A DNA stretch of 64,000 nt from Chelatococcus caeni (lineage in GTDB: Bacteria > Pseudomonadota > Alphaproteobacteria > Rhizobiales > Beijerinckiaceae). Both the position numbers and the translations under genes were made by a program. How positions within the stretch are numbered: the first letter of the stretch is position 1; each line of letters begins with the position of its first letter. Positions 8,321-16,912 of this stretch are shown here, in pieces. Below the pieces are notes generated by a model. The model saw nothing but the letters and a program-made list of their open reading frames with translations, was not told where the DNA came from and ran no database searches. The DNA lies in assembly GCF_014196925.1 (NCBI RefSeq), contig NZ_JACIEN010000001.1, positions 1,302,001 to 1,366,000 of the forward strand, given 5' to 3'.

Positions 8321-9616
8321 TCAGACGATGCCGCCGCCGCCCGAGGCGACGGCCGGGCGCTCCTCGGCCACCCTGCGACGATAGCCGCTCGCCCGATAGG
8401 CGGCGATCGGATCGATGGCGCCGCCGGTCCGGCGCCGCGCCTCGGCCAAGATGGGCTCGACGTCGGTGCGGAAGGCGGCCTTCAGCATCTCGGAAGCCAT
8501 CAGCGCGTCGTTGTCCTCCTGGAATGCATCAAGGGCGGCCCGGTCGACGATCAGCGCCTGGGCATAAGCGCGCCGGATCTCATTGGCGCTGCGCATCAGG
8601 CTCTCGATCGGGTCGGTGACATTGTGCGACTGGTCGATCATGTGCGCCGGGGCGAAGCCCTCGGTGCGCCGCTCCTCCGCATCGACCAGCTCGTTGAAGA
8701 CGAGGAAGAGCCGGAACGGATCGATGGAGCCCGTGTCGAGGTCGTCGTCGCCGTATTTTGAATCGTTGAAGTGGAAGCCGCCGAGCTTCCCGAACTGGAT
8801 GAGACGGGCGACGATCATCTCGATGTTGACGTTCGGCGCATGGTGCCCGAGGTCGACGAGGCAGAAGGCCTTCTCGCCGAGCTCCGTGGCGATGAGGTAG
8901 TTGGTGCCCCAGTCCTGCACGACCGTTGAATAGAAGGCCGGCTCGTACATCTTGTGCTCGGTGAAGAGCCGCCAGTCCGCCGGCAGGTGGCCATAAATCG
9001 CCTTCATGGAATCGAGATAGCGCTCGAAGCTCCGGGTGAAATGCGACTGGCCCGGGAAGTTGGAGCCGTCGCCGATCCACACTGTCAGCGCCTTGGAGTC
9101 GAGCGCGCGCCCGATCTCGATGCATTCGATATTGTGCTCGACCGCCTGCCGCCGCGTCGCCGCGTCGGTATGGCTGAGAGAGCCGAACTTGTAGCTCTTC
9201 TCCTGCCCCGGCACGTCGGAGAAGGTGTTGGAGTTCATCGCATCGAAACCGAGACCCAGCGCATCCGCATGGGCCTTGAGGCGGCGCGGATCATCCACCT
9301 TGTCCCACGGGATGTGCAGGGAGACGGTCGGCGTGGCGCGCGTCAGCTGATGGATGACGGCGCAGTCGTCGAGCTTGTCGAAGATGCCGCGCGGCTCGCC
9401 GGGACCGGGAAAACGGGCAAAGCGCGTGCCGCCGGTGCCGACGCCCCAGGAAGGCACGGCGACGTGGAACCGGGCGACCTTCTGCGTGATGGCCTCGATG
9501 TCGATGCCGCCGCGGGCGAGCTTTTCGCCGAGCGCCGCGTAATCGGCCTTCAGCGCAGCCGCGCGCCTGTCGTTGTCGGCGGCGACCACGTCGGCCGCGA
9601 TGCACTGTTCCGTCAT
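8321..9616 (-). CDS. rhaI: L-rhamnose isomerase, rhizobial type
   Basis: Converts L-rhamnose to L-rhamnulose; 431 residues, xylose-isomerase-like TIM barrel of the RhaI type used in rhizobia rather than enteric RhaA. Metal-site residues are visible: Glu in TEHKMYEPAF, Asp and His in LVDLGHHAPN, and His/Asp in GGFHFNDSKYGDDD. ATG 9616 follows a strong GGGAGGA ribosome site. It is downstream of rhaD on the same strand with about 190 bp between, which hold a palindromic repeat. Together they form the rhaDI unit divergent from rhaR. Confidence 0.95.
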   Translation of the reverse strand: MTEQCIAADVVAADNDRRAAALKADYAALGEKLARGGIDIEAITQKVARFHVAVPSWGVGTGGTRFARFPGPGEPRGIFDKLDDCAVIHQLTRATPTVSLHIPWDKVDDPRRLKAHADALGLGFDAMNSNTFSDVPGQEKSYKFGSLSHTDAATRRQAVEHNIECIEIGRALDSKALTVWIGDGSNFPGQSHFTRSFERYLDSMKAIYGHLPADWRLFTEHKMYEPAFYSTVVQDWGTNYLIATELGEKAFCLVDLGHHAPNVNIEMIVARLIQFGKLGGFHFNDSKYGDDDLDTGSIDPFRLFLVFNELVDAEERRTEGFAPAHMIDQSHNVTDPIESLMRSANEIRRAYAQALIVDRAALDAFQEDNDALMASEMLKAAFRTDVEPILAEARRRTGGAIDPIAAYRASGYRRRVAEERPAVASGGGGIV

Positions 9617-9672
9617 GATGTCCTCCCGCGCGTCTTTGGTGTCTTTAGAAAGATGTTACGGCCGACCTGGCT

Positions 9673-9777
9673 GGGGATGGCCGCCATCCCCTTTCCCCGC
9701 CGCAAGTCGGGTTTACCCGAATTGCGCAAGAAGAATGCGGAACTCGGGCAGGCCCGAGTTCCTTTGCGGGGAGAGGG
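9673..9777. repeat. Composite palindromic intergenic element between rhaD and rhaI
   Basis: Three stem-loops follow each other: GGGGATGG/CCATCCCC (9673-9680 with 9684-9691), TCGGGT/ACCCGA (9707-9712 with 9715-9720) and AACTCGGG/CCCGAGTT (9741-9748 with 9753-9760). Outer arms CTTTCCCCGC (9691-9700) and GCGGGGAGAG (9766-9775) enclose the last two. The outer arms match the simple palindrome at 14053-14076, suggesting one repeat family. It could stabilise or attenuate the rhaDI transcript. Confidence 0.6.
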
Positions 9778-9807
9778 AGCCGCCGCGTCTCTATCCATTC
9801 GCCGCGA

Positions 9808-11910
9808 TCACCGCGTGAACGACGTCGCGTTGCCCGCATCCACGTTGATGATGTTGCCGGTCGACTTCGCCGAGGCGTCCGAGGCGAGGAAGTAGATCGC
9901 CTCGGCGATGTCCTCGGGGAAGACGTTGAGCTTCAGGAGCGAGCGCTTGCGATAGTGCTCCTCCAGCTCGTCCGCGGCGAGGTTGGAGGAGGCGGCGCGC
10001 TGCTCGCGCCATTCGCCCGACCAGATCTTGGAGCCGCGCAGCACCGCATCCGGATTGACCGTGTTGACGCGGATACCGACCTCCGCCCCTTCGAGCGCCA
10101 GGCAGCGGGCGAGGTGGATCTCGGCCGCCTTCGCCGTGCAATAGGCCGCAGCATTGGGAGAGGAGGCGAGGCCGTTCTTCGACGAGACGAAGACGACGTT
10201 GCCGCCGAGCCCCTGGCGGCGGAAGAGGCGGAAGGCTTCGCGCGAGACGAGGAAATAGCCCGTCGCCAGGATGTCGATATTGCGGTTCCACATGGCGAGG
10301 TCGGTCTCCTCCACTGGGGCGGAGGAGGCGATGCCGGCATTCGAGACGAGGATGTCGACACCGCCGAATTCGATGCAGGCGCTGCGGAAGGCGGCGATCA
10401 CCTCCTCCTCGCGGGTGACGTCCAGCTTCACGCCGCGCACGGCATCGCGGCTGAAGCGGCCGGCAAATTCGTCGACCGTCGCGTTCAACCCTGCCGCGTC
10501 GATATCCGCGAGCACGATCGAGGCGCCTTCGCCGGCGAGGCGCTCGGCCGTGGCGCGCCCGATGCCGCCGGCGCCCCCGGTGATGAAGGCGACGCGGCCG
10601 GCGAGGCTCCTGGGCTTCGGCATGCGCTGGAGCTTCGCTTCCTCCAGCAGCCAGTATTCGATGTCGAAGGCCTCCTGCTCCGGCAGGCCCTGATATTCCG
10701 ACACCGCGGAGGCGCCGCGCATGACGTTGATGGCGTTGACGTAGAACTCGCCGGCGATGCGCGCGGTCGCCTTGTCGCGCGCGAAGGACAGCATGCCGAC
10801 GCCGGGCACGAGGAAGATCACCGGGTTGGGATCGCGCATCTTCGGGCTGTCCGGCCGCCGGCAGGTCTCGTAATAGCGCGTGTAGTCGGCACGATAGGCG
10901 TCGAGCGCTTCATCGAGCCTGGCGACGACGGCGTCGATGTCGGGCGCCCGCGGATCGAAATCGAGCACCAGCGGGCGGATCTTCGTGCGCAGGAAATGGT
11001 CCGGGCAGCTCGTGCCGAGCGCGGCCAGCGGCCTTAGGGCGGCTGAATTGACGAAATCGAGCACCGCCTCCTGATCGTCGAAATGGCCGAGCTTGCGCTC
11101 CGCCTTGCCGATGCGCCCGCGGATCTCGGGCATCAGCCGCGCCGCGATCGCCCGCCGCTCGGCCGGCGGCAGGCTCGTGGTGACCATGCCGCCGAAGGCG
11201 GGCTGGCCCGCCGTCCTCTCGGCGAACCAGGCGATGGCCTTGTTGATGATGCGGAGCGTGAGTTCGTAGGCGTCCTTCGCCGTATCCGCCCATGTGAAGA
11301 GGCCGTGGCTTTCGAGCACGACGCCCTTGGCGCGCGGGTTGGCGCGGGCGAAGGCCTCGAGGTCGAGGCCGAGCTGGAAGCCCGGGCGCCGCCACGGCAG
11401 CCAGCCGATTTCCTCGCCGAAGATCTCCTGCGTCAGGGCGCGCGAGTTCTTCGATGCGGCGATGGCGATGATCGCGTCCGGATGCATGTGGTCGACGTGC
11501 CGGTAGGGCAGGAAGCCGTGCAGCGGCGTGTCGATGGAGGCGGCGCGCGGGTTGAGGTTGAAGGTGGCGTGCGGCAGGAGGCCGACCATGCGGTCCTCGT
11601 CCTCGATGTCCTTGTAGAGGTCCTTCAGCGCCGTGAGCTTGTCGAGATAGAGCGTGGCGAAACCGTCGCGCTTCATGGTGCCGACGTCGCCGCCGGACCC
11701 CTTGACCCACAGCACCTCGATCTTTTCGCCCGTCAGCGGGTCCGTCTCCATCACCTTGGCCGAGGTGTTGCCGCCGCCGTAGTTGGTGATCCGCTTGTCG
11801 GCGCCGAGCAGGTTGGAGCGGTAGAGCAGCAGCCCCGGCTCGTCGAGGCCGGCCGCCGCGGCATCGTCCCAGAGGTTGTCCAGCAGCTTCGTCTTCGGTG
11901 CGATGTCCAC
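9808..11910 (-). CDS. rhaD: Bifunctional rhamnulose-1-phosphate aldolase / short-chain dehydrogenase
   Basis: A 700-residue fusion. Residues about 1-420 are a class II (zinc) aldolase domain; zinc-type histidines are in HVDHMHPDAI and ESHGLFTW. Residues about 425-690 are a Rossmann short-chain dehydrogenase with TGGAGGIG, SNAG and the YCTAK catalytic motif. The aldolase splits L-rhamnulose-1-phosphate to dihydroxyacetone phosphate and L-lactaldehyde, and the dehydrogenase half is thought to oxidise lactaldehyde. The start is GTG 11910 with GAGGA upstream. First gene of rhaDI, divergent from rhaR across 247 bp. Confidence 0.95.
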   Translation of the reverse strand: MDIAPKTKLLDNLWDDAAAAGLDEPGLLLYRSNLLGADKRITNYGGGNTSAKVMETDPLTGEKIEVLWVKGSGGDVGTMKRDGFATLYLDKLTALKDLYKDIEDEDRMVGLLPHATFNLNPRAASIDTPLHGFLPYRHVDHMHPDAIIAIAASKNSRALTQEIFGEEIGWLPWRRPGFQLGLDLEAFARANPRAKGVVLESHGLFTWADTAKDAYELTLRIINKAIAWFAERTAGQPAFGGMVTTSLPPAERRAIAARLMPEIRGRIGKAERKLGHFDDQEAVLDFVNSAALRPLAALGTSCPDHFLRTKIRPLVLDFDPRAPDIDAVVARLDEALDAYRADYTRYYETCRRPDSPKMRDPNPVIFLVPGVGMLSFARDKATARIAGEFYVNAINVMRGASAVSEYQGLPEQEAFDIEYWLLEEAKLQRMPKPRSLAGRVAFITGGAGGIGRATAERLAGEGASIVLADIDAAGLNATVDEFAGRFSRDAVRGVKLDVTREEEVIAAFRSACIEFGGVDILVSNAGIASSAPVEETDLAMWNRNIDILATGYFLVSREAFRLFRRQGLGGNVVFVSSKNGLASSPNAAAYCTAKAAEIHLARCLALEGAEVGIRVNTVNPDAVLRGSKIWSGEWREQRAASSNLAADELEEHYRKRSLLKLNVFPEDIAEAIYFLASDASAKSTGNIINVDAGNATSFTR

Positions 11911-12000
11911 GGGGGTCCTCGTGCCTTCTCGGGGGTGGGCGAACGGCCTCGAAATTCGGGCGGAAGCATCGGCACGCCCCCCGGCCTTGTCAACCAGATT

Positions 12001-12060
12001 CGATCATAAACGATCATGAACAATCATATTGCAGCGCAACAAGATCGATTGTGATTGACG
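12001..12060. promoter_or_regulatory. rha divergent control region with 10-bp-phased repeats
   Basis: In the 247-bp gap between rhaD and rhaR the decamers CGATCATAAA (12001), CGATCATGAA (12011) and CAATCATATT (12021) follow directly. A related GATCGATTGTGATTG lies at 12043-12057. The stretch is clearly AT-rich against its surroundings. Tandem decamers put each copy on the same DNA face, as expected for cooperative binding of a multimeric DeoR-type repressor. The obvious candidate protein is RhaR. Confidence 0.6.
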
Positions 12061-12157
12061 CTAGCTCGAAAATGGTTGAGCCTCGCCTCCGGCTTGCGCG
12101 AAGCTGAATGGTCTTCGATCGTTCCCGTTCCCTTTTCGCGCAGCTCCATGAGGCACT

Positions 12158-12970
12158 ATGCACGAACGTGAGAGGCACCGGATCATTCTGAGCGCGGTTC
12201 AGGAGAAGCCGGTGGCGACCATCCAGGATCTCGTCGAGCTCACCTCCGCCTCGGAGGCGACGATCCGCCGCGACATCGCGGCGCTGCATGTGCAGGGCCG
12301 CTTGAGGCGCGTGCGCGGCGGGGCGGAAGCGCTCAATCCGGCGCATATCGGCAGCCTCGCGGCCAAGCCCTTCCGCGTATCCGAGGGCGAGCACCTGGCG
12401 CAGAAGCGGGCGATCGCCCGCGAGGCCGTGGCGCTGTGCACGGACGGCGACCCCATCATCCTCAACGGCGGCACCACCACCTTCCAGATGGTGCACTATC
12501 TGACGAGCCGGCGCCTGCAGGTCTTCACCAATTCCTTCGCCATCGCGGAGCATCTGGTGAAGCATTCGAAGAACCAGGTGACCTTGCCGGGCGGGGCGAT
12601 CTACCGCGACCAGAGCATCATCCTGTCGCCCTTCGACAATGACGTGACGCGCAACTTCTATGCCCGGCGCATGTTCATGGGCGCGCAGGGCGTCGGGCCG
12701 ATCGGCGTCATGGAGCGGGACGCGCTCATCATCCAGGCCGAGCAGAAGCTGATCAACCAGGCGGACGAGCTGGTGCTGATGGTCGATTCGAGCAAGTTCT
12801 CGCGCCGCTCCAGCCTCATCCTCTGCCCGCTCGAGCGGGTCTCGACGCTGATCACAGACGACGGCATCCCGGATGCCGCCCGCGCCATGATCGAGGATGC
12901 GGGCATCAGGCTCATCGTCGCCGCAACGACGGCGGCGGAACAGGCGGTGGAACCCTCGTCGGCTGCGTGA
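12158..12970 (+). CDS. rhaR: DeoR-family transcriptional regulator of rhamnose catabolism
   Basis: A 270-residue DeoR-type regulator. The N-terminal winged helix-turn-helix is at about residues 18-55 (TIQDLVELTSASEATIRRDI). A DeoRC sugar-phosphate sensor domain follows, with ILNGGTTTFQM and VDSSKFSRRSSL segments. In the rhizobial rha locus the protein of this position represses both transcription units and responds to a pathway intermediate. It begins the rightward operon rhaRSTPQ-mutarotase-rhaK and faces rhaD; the phased repeats at 12001-12030 are the likely operator. Downstream rhaS starts 37 bp later. Confidence 0.93.
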   Translation: MHERERHRIILSAVQEKPVATIQDLVELTSASEATIRRDIAALHVQGRLRRVRGGAEALNPAHIGSLAAKPFRVSEGEHLAQKRAIAREAVALCTDGDPIILNGGTTTFQMVHYLTSRRLQVFTNSFAIAEHLVKHSKNQVTLPGGAIYRDQSIILSPFDNDVTRNFYARRMFMGAQGVGPIGVMERDALIIQAEQKLINQADELVLMVDSSKFSRRSSLILCPLERVSTLITDDGIPDAARAMIEDAGIRLIVAATTAAEQAVEPSSAA

Positions 12971-13007
12971 CGCCGGCGAAACAACAAGGGCCAATGGGAG
13001 GAAAACG

Positions 13008-14003
13008 ATGAAATTGTTCGCCAAACTCGCCCTCGGCACGGCGCTCGGGCTCGCCCTCGTCACGGGTGCGGCCAGCGCCGAGACGGTCAAGATCGGCCTC
13101 GTGGTCAAGTCCCTCGGCAACGGCTTCTTCGAGGCCGCCAACAAGGGCGCGCAGGAGGCGGCCAAGGAGCTCGGCGACGTCGAGGTGATCTACACCGGGC
13201 CGACGAGCACGACCGCCGAGGGCCAGATCGAGGTCATCAATGCCCTCATTGCCCAGAAGGTCGACGCCATCGCCGTCTCGGCCAACGATCCCGACGCCGT
13301 CGTGCCGGCGCTGAAGAAGGCCATGCAGCGCGGCATCAAGGTGATTTCGTGGGATTCGGCGGTTGGCAAGGACGGACGCATCCTGCACCTCAATCCGTCC
13401 TCCAACGAGCTCATCGGCAACATGTGCCTGAAGCTCGCCGCCGCGCATCTGCCGGACGGCAAGGGCGATTTCGCCATTCTCTCGGCCACCACCACCTCGA
13501 CGAACCAGAACACCTGGATCGCCGAAATGAAGAAGCAGCTGCCGAAATATCCGGGCCTCAACCTCGTCACCACGGTCTATGGCGACGACCTCGCCGACAA
13601 GAGCTACCGTGAGGCGCAGGGGCTCCTCTCCACCCATCCCAACGTCAAGGTCATCGTCGCCCCGACGACGGTCGGCGTGCTCGCCGCCTCGCAGGCGGTG
13701 AAGGATGCCGGCAAGATCGGCGAGGTCTTCGTCACCGGTCTCGGCCTGCCGTCCGAGATGGCCGGCGCCGTGCATTCCGGCGCGACGAAGGAATTCGCCA
13801 TCTGGAACCCGATCGACCTCGGCTATTCGGCGACGCAGCTCGCCTACCGCCTCGTGAAGAAGGAAAGCGACGGCAAGCCGGACTCCGAGATCGACGCCGG
13901 CCGCATGGGCAAGATCAAGATCGGCGCCGACGGCGAGGCCGCCATGGCCGACCCCTTCGTCTACGACAAGAGCAACGTCGACGCGTTCGCCAAGATCTTC
14001 TGA
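13008..14003 (+). CDS. rhaS: Rhamnose ABC transporter substrate-binding protein
   Basis: The periplasmic L-rhamnose-binding protein, 331 residues, of the ribose-binding (sugar-binding type 1) fold. The signal peptide is MKLFAKLALG... to ASA, with maturation at about residue 24. Family-typical segments include KSLGNGFFEAANKGAQ, AVSANDPDAV and SWDSAVGKDGR. ATG 13008 is chosen from GGGAGGA upstream and the immediate signal peptide. It works with RhaT and the RhaP/RhaQ permeases. A strong GC-rich palindrome at 14053-14076 follows the stop, possibly helping this gene to be more highly represented than the membrane subunits. Confidence 0.94.
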   Translation: MKLFAKLALGTALGLALVTGAASAETVKIGLVVKSLGNGFFEAANKGAQEAAKELGDVEVIYTGPTSTTAEGQIEVINALIAQKVDAIAVSANDPDAVVPALKKAMQRGIKVISWDSAVGKDGRILHLNPSSNELIGNMCLKLAAAHLPDGKGDFAILSATTTSTNQNTWIAEMKKQLPKYPGLNLVTTVYGDDLADKSYREAQGLLSTHPNVKVIVAPTTVGVLAASQAVKDAGKIGEVFVTGLGLPSEMAGAVHSGATKEFAIWNPIDLGYSATQLAYRLVKKESDGKPDSEIDAGRMGKIKIGADGEAAMADPFVYDKSNVDAFAKIF

Positions 14004-14052
14004 TCGGGCGGGGCTGAGGCTCCGGCAGGCCGAAGCCGTAGCCGGTCGGAAC

Positions 14053-14076
14053 CCTCTCCCCGCACGCGGGGAGAGG
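14053..14076. repeat. Palindromic stem-loop after rhaS
   Basis: CCTCTCCCCGC (14053-14063) and GCGGGGAGAGG (14066-14076) are perfect inverted 11-mers separated by two bases. The outer part matches arms of the composite element at 9691-9775. It lies 49 bp after the rhaS stop and before rhaT, without a following T-run. It is more likely a transcript-processing or 3-prime stabilising structure than a full terminator. Confidence 0.65.
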
Positions 14077-14135
14077 AGCTGGCCACCGGCGCTCCATTTG
14101 CTCCTCTGATCACGCATTACGCGGCAGGACTGTCC

Positions 14136-15653
14136 ATGTCGGTCGTTCAAGTGGTCGCCGAGCCGGCCCATCCCCTCCTGGAGATGCGCGGCATCTCGAA
14201 GTCCTTCCCGGGCGTCAAGGCGCTCGACGGGGTCGATGTCGCTCTTTACGCCGGCACCGTCACCGCGCTCATCGGGGAGAACGGCGCCGGCAAGTCGACG
14301 CTGGTCAAGGTTCTCACCGGCATCTACCAGCCGGACGCCGGCGACATCCTCATCGACGGGGCGCCCGTCCGCCTTGCCGATGCCCAGGCCGCGATGCGCG
14401 CGGGCATCACCGCCATCCACCAGGAGACGGTGCTGTTCGACGAACTGACGGTAGCCGAGAACATCTTTCTCGGCCACGCGCCGAAGACACGCCTCGGCCT
14501 CGTCGACTGGGCGGCGATGCGGGCGCGGGCCGGGGCGCTGCTGCACTCCATCGACGCGCCGATCAGCCCCTATGCGCGGCTGAAGGACCTCTCCATCGCC
14601 CAGCGCCATCTCGTCGCCATCGCGCGGGCGCTCTCCGTCGAGGCGCGGGTCGTCATCATGGACGAGCCGACGGCGGCGCTCTCCTACAAGGAGGTGGAGG
14701 ACCTTTTCCGCATCATCGAGCGGCTGAAGGGACAGGGAAAGGCGATCCTCTTCATCAGCCACAAGTTCGAGGAGGTCTACGAGATCGCGGAACGCTTCGT
14801 GGTCTTCCGCGACGGCCGCTCGGTCGGCGCGGGGCGTCTCGCCGAGACGGGCCAGGACGAGATCGTGCGCATGATGGTCGGCCGGTCGGTCGAGCACGTC
14901 TTCCCGAAGGTGGAGGTCGCCATCGGCGGGCCGGTGCTCGAGGTTGCGGGCTATTCGCACCCGACCGAATTCGCCGACATCTCCTTCACGCTGAGGCGTG
15001 GCGAGATCCTCGGCCTCTACGGCCTCGTCGGCGCCGGGCGCTCCGAGTTCTGCCAGGCGCTGTTCGGCATCACCCGCCCGAGCGCCGGGCGCCTCGCGCT
15101 GGAGGGCAGGGCGCTCACCGTCCGCTCGCCGCAGGATGCGATCGCAGCCGGCATCGTCTACGTGCCGGAGGAGCGCGGGCGGCACGGAGCCGTGCTGCCG
15201 ATGCCGATCTTCCAGAACGTCTCCATGGCCGTGCTCGGCCGGACGACGCGGGCGGGCTTCCTGCGCCTCGCCGAGGAATTCGCGCTCGCCCGCCGCTATG
15301 CCGAGCGGCTCGACCTGCGCGCGGCGGCGCTGTCCGTGCCGGTCGGCACGCTGTCGGGCGGCAACCAGCAGAAGGTCGTCATCGCCAAGTGGCTGGCGAC
15401 ATTGCCGAAGGTCATCATCCTCGACGAGCCGACGAAGGGCATCGACATCGGCTCCAAGGCTGCCGTGCACGCCTTCATGAGCGAGCTCGCGGCCGAGGGC
15501 CTGTCGGTGATCATGGTCTCGTCGGAACTGCCCGAGATCCTCGGCATGTCGGACCGGGTGATGGTGATGCGCGAGGGCCGCCTGACGGGCATCTGGGAGC
15601 GCGACGGGCTCGACGCCGAGACCCTGGTGCGCGCCGCAACGGGCAATGCGTGA
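14136..15653 (+). CDS. rhaT: Rhamnose ABC transporter ATP-binding protein (two fused nucleotide-binding domains)
   Basis: A 505-residue sugar ABC ATPase with tandem nucleotide-binding domains, as in the ribose/galactose class. Domain 1 (about residues 10-245) has Walker A GENGAGKST, Walker B VVIMDEPTAAL and a switch histidine in FISHKFEE. Domain 2 (about 260-500) has the usual degenerate Walker A (GLVGAGRSE), a good signature LSGGNQQK and Walker B VIILDEPTKGID. It energises L-rhamnose uptake with RhaP, RhaQ and RhaS. It is separated from rhaS and rhaP by repeat-bearing gaps, but all lie in the same direction in one presumed operon. Confidence 0.95.
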   Translation: MSVVQVVAEPAHPLLEMRGISKSFPGVKALDGVDVALYAGTVTALIGENGAGKSTLVKVLTGIYQPDAGDILIDGAPVRLADAQAAMRAGITAIHQETVLFDELTVAENIFLGHAPKTRLGLVDWAAMRARAGALLHSIDAPISPYARLKDLSIAQRHLVAIARALSVEARVVIMDEPTAALSYKEVEDLFRIIERLKGQGKAILFISHKFEEVYEIAERFVVFRDGRSVGAGRLAETGQDEIVRMMVGRSVEHVFPKVEVAIGGPVLEVAGYSHPTEFADISFTLRRGEILGLYGLVGAGRSEFCQALFGITRPSAGRLALEGRALTVRSPQDAIAAGIVYVPEERGRHGAVLPMPIFQNVSMAVLGRTTRAGFLRLAEEFALARRYAERLDLRAAALSVPVGTLSGGNQQKVVIAKWLATLPKVIILDEPTKGIDIGSKAAVHAFMSELAAEGLSVIMVSSELPEILGMSDRVMVMREGRLTGIWERDGLDAETLVRAATGNA

Positions 15654-15698
15654 GGGCAAGACAGCCATGACTGAGACGGGCCAGCTCAAACATCTCCG

Positions 15699-15790
15699 CC
15701 GTCATGGCCGCGCTTGTCGCGGGCATCCACGCCTCGCCGGCTACGCGACATCAACGGCGTGGATGGCCGCGACAAGCGCGGCCATGACGG
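15699..15790. repeat. Long inverted repeat between rhaT and rhaP
   Basis: Two 35-base arms (15699-15733 and 15756-15790) are complementary at 34 of 35 positions, with a 22-base loop. The arms contain GGCCGCGCTTGTCGCGG and its complement. Such GTCATGGCC...GACAAGC palindromes are common between genes in Hyphomicrobiales. The transcript would form an exceptionally stable hairpin between the ATPase and the first permease. No coding frame here looks genuine. Confidence 0.8.
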
Positions 15791-15828
15791 ACGGAGGGGG
15801 CCGCTCTTCCCCTTCGATTGCGCCAGGC

Positions 15829-15857
15829 GGATGGCCGGGACGGGCCCTGCCATGACG
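15829..15857. repeat. Partial copy of the rhaT-rhaP repeat arm
   Basis: The segment GGATGGCCGGGAC ... GCCATGACG aligns with the right arm of the inverted repeat at 15756-15790, with several substitutions in its middle. It is itself weakly palindromic. It ends 38 bp before the rhaP start and appears to be a degenerated third arm of the same family. Confidence 0.5.
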
Positions 15858-15895
15858 AAAGGCTGCCGGCTACGGAAAAGGAGCAAAGGCACGGC

Positions 15896-16912
15896 ATGAT
15901 GATGAGCCGCATCCTGAAATACCGGGAGCTCCTGCTGGGGGCGATCATCCTCGCCCTCATCGCGGCCTTCAGCCTGCGCGCACCCGGATTCGCAACACCG
16001 AGAAACCTCGCCGGCATCTTCAACGACACCTCGATCCTCATCATCCTGGCGCTCGGCCAGATGGCGGTGATCCTGACGAAGTCGATCGACCTCTCGGTCG
16101 CGGCCAATCTCGCCTTCACCGGCATGGCGGTGGCGATGCTGAACGCCGCCTATCCCGGCATCCCGCTGCCGCTGCTGATCGGGGCGGCGATGGCGATCGG
16201 CGCCGTGCTCGGCGCCGTCAACGGCTTCATGGTGTGGATCATCGGCATTCCCCCGATCGTCGCCACGCTCGGCACGCTCACCATCTATCGCGGCCTTGCC
16301 TTCGTCCTCTCCGGCGGGGCGTGGGTCAACCAGACGCAGATGACGAGCGCCTTTCTCGACACGCCGCGCATTCCGCTCCTCGGCCTGCCGCTCAACGGCT
16401 GGACGGCGCTGCTCGTCATCGCCGTCATCGCCGTCATCTTCATGCGCACGGGCTTCGGCCGGGCGCTCTACGCCTCGGGCGGCAACCCGACGGCGGCGCT
16501 CTATGCCGGCATCGACGTGGGGCGCACGCGCTTCTTCGCCTTCGTCCTGTCGGGGACGCTCGCCGGGCTCTGCGGCTATCTCTGGGTGGCGCGCTACGCC
16601 GTTGCCTATGTCGACATCGCCGCCGGCTTCGAGCTCGACACGGTGGCGGCCTGCGTCATCGGCGGCATCTCGACGCTCGGGGGCATCGGCTCCGTGGCCG
16701 GGGCGGTGCTCGGGGCGCTCTTCCTCGGCGTCATCAAGAACGCACTGCCGGTGATCGACATCTCGCCCTTCTGGCAGATGGCCATCTCCGGCCTCGTCAT
16801 CATCATCGCCGTGCTCTTCAACGCCCGGCAGGAGCGGCGCAAGGGACGGCTCATCCTGCGCGATGCGGCCCGCAGTCCCGCGCCTGCCGCAGCGGAGGGA
16901 GCCGCCGCATGA
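15896..16912 (+). CDS. rhaP: Rhamnose ABC transporter permease
   Basis: A 338-residue permease of the ribose/xylose class (BPD_transp_2), with about eight to ten hydrophobic helices. Family-typical motifs include [40 protein letters not shown] and a [13 protein letters not shown] loop. I start it at ATG 15896, the first of three consecutive ATG codons, with AAGGAG upstream; an upstream extension would run into the repeats. It overlaps the next permease gene by four bases (ATGA), so the two are translationally coupled and probably assemble as a heterodimer. Confidence 0.93.
   Translation: MMMSRILKYRELLLGAIILALIAAFSLRAPGFATPRNLAGIFNDTSILIILALGQMAVILTKSIDLSVAANLAFTGMAVAMLNAAYPGIPLPLLIGAAMAIGAVLGAVNGFMVWIIGIPPIVATLGTLTIYRGLAFVLSGGAWVNQTQMTSAFLDTPRIPLLGLPLNGWTALLVIAVIAVIFMRTGFGRALYASGGNPTAALYAGIDVGRTRFFAFVLSGTLAGLCGYLWVARYAVAYVDIAAGFELDTVAACVIGGISTLGGIGSVAGAVLGALFLGVIKNALPVIDISPFWQMAISGLVIIIAVLFNARQERRKGRLILRDAARSPAPAAAEGAAA

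Noticed and set aside
12912-15689. A 925-codon minus-strand frame opposite rhaS and rhaT
   Set aside because: No recognisable domain, extreme Arg/Asp/Ala/Gly composition, and fully antisense to two confident genes.
15699-15790. CRISPR or Rho-independent terminator interpretation of the rha operon repeat
   Set aside because: There is one inverted pair and one degenerate arm with no regular spacers, and no T-run; it fits an intergenic palindromic repeat family.
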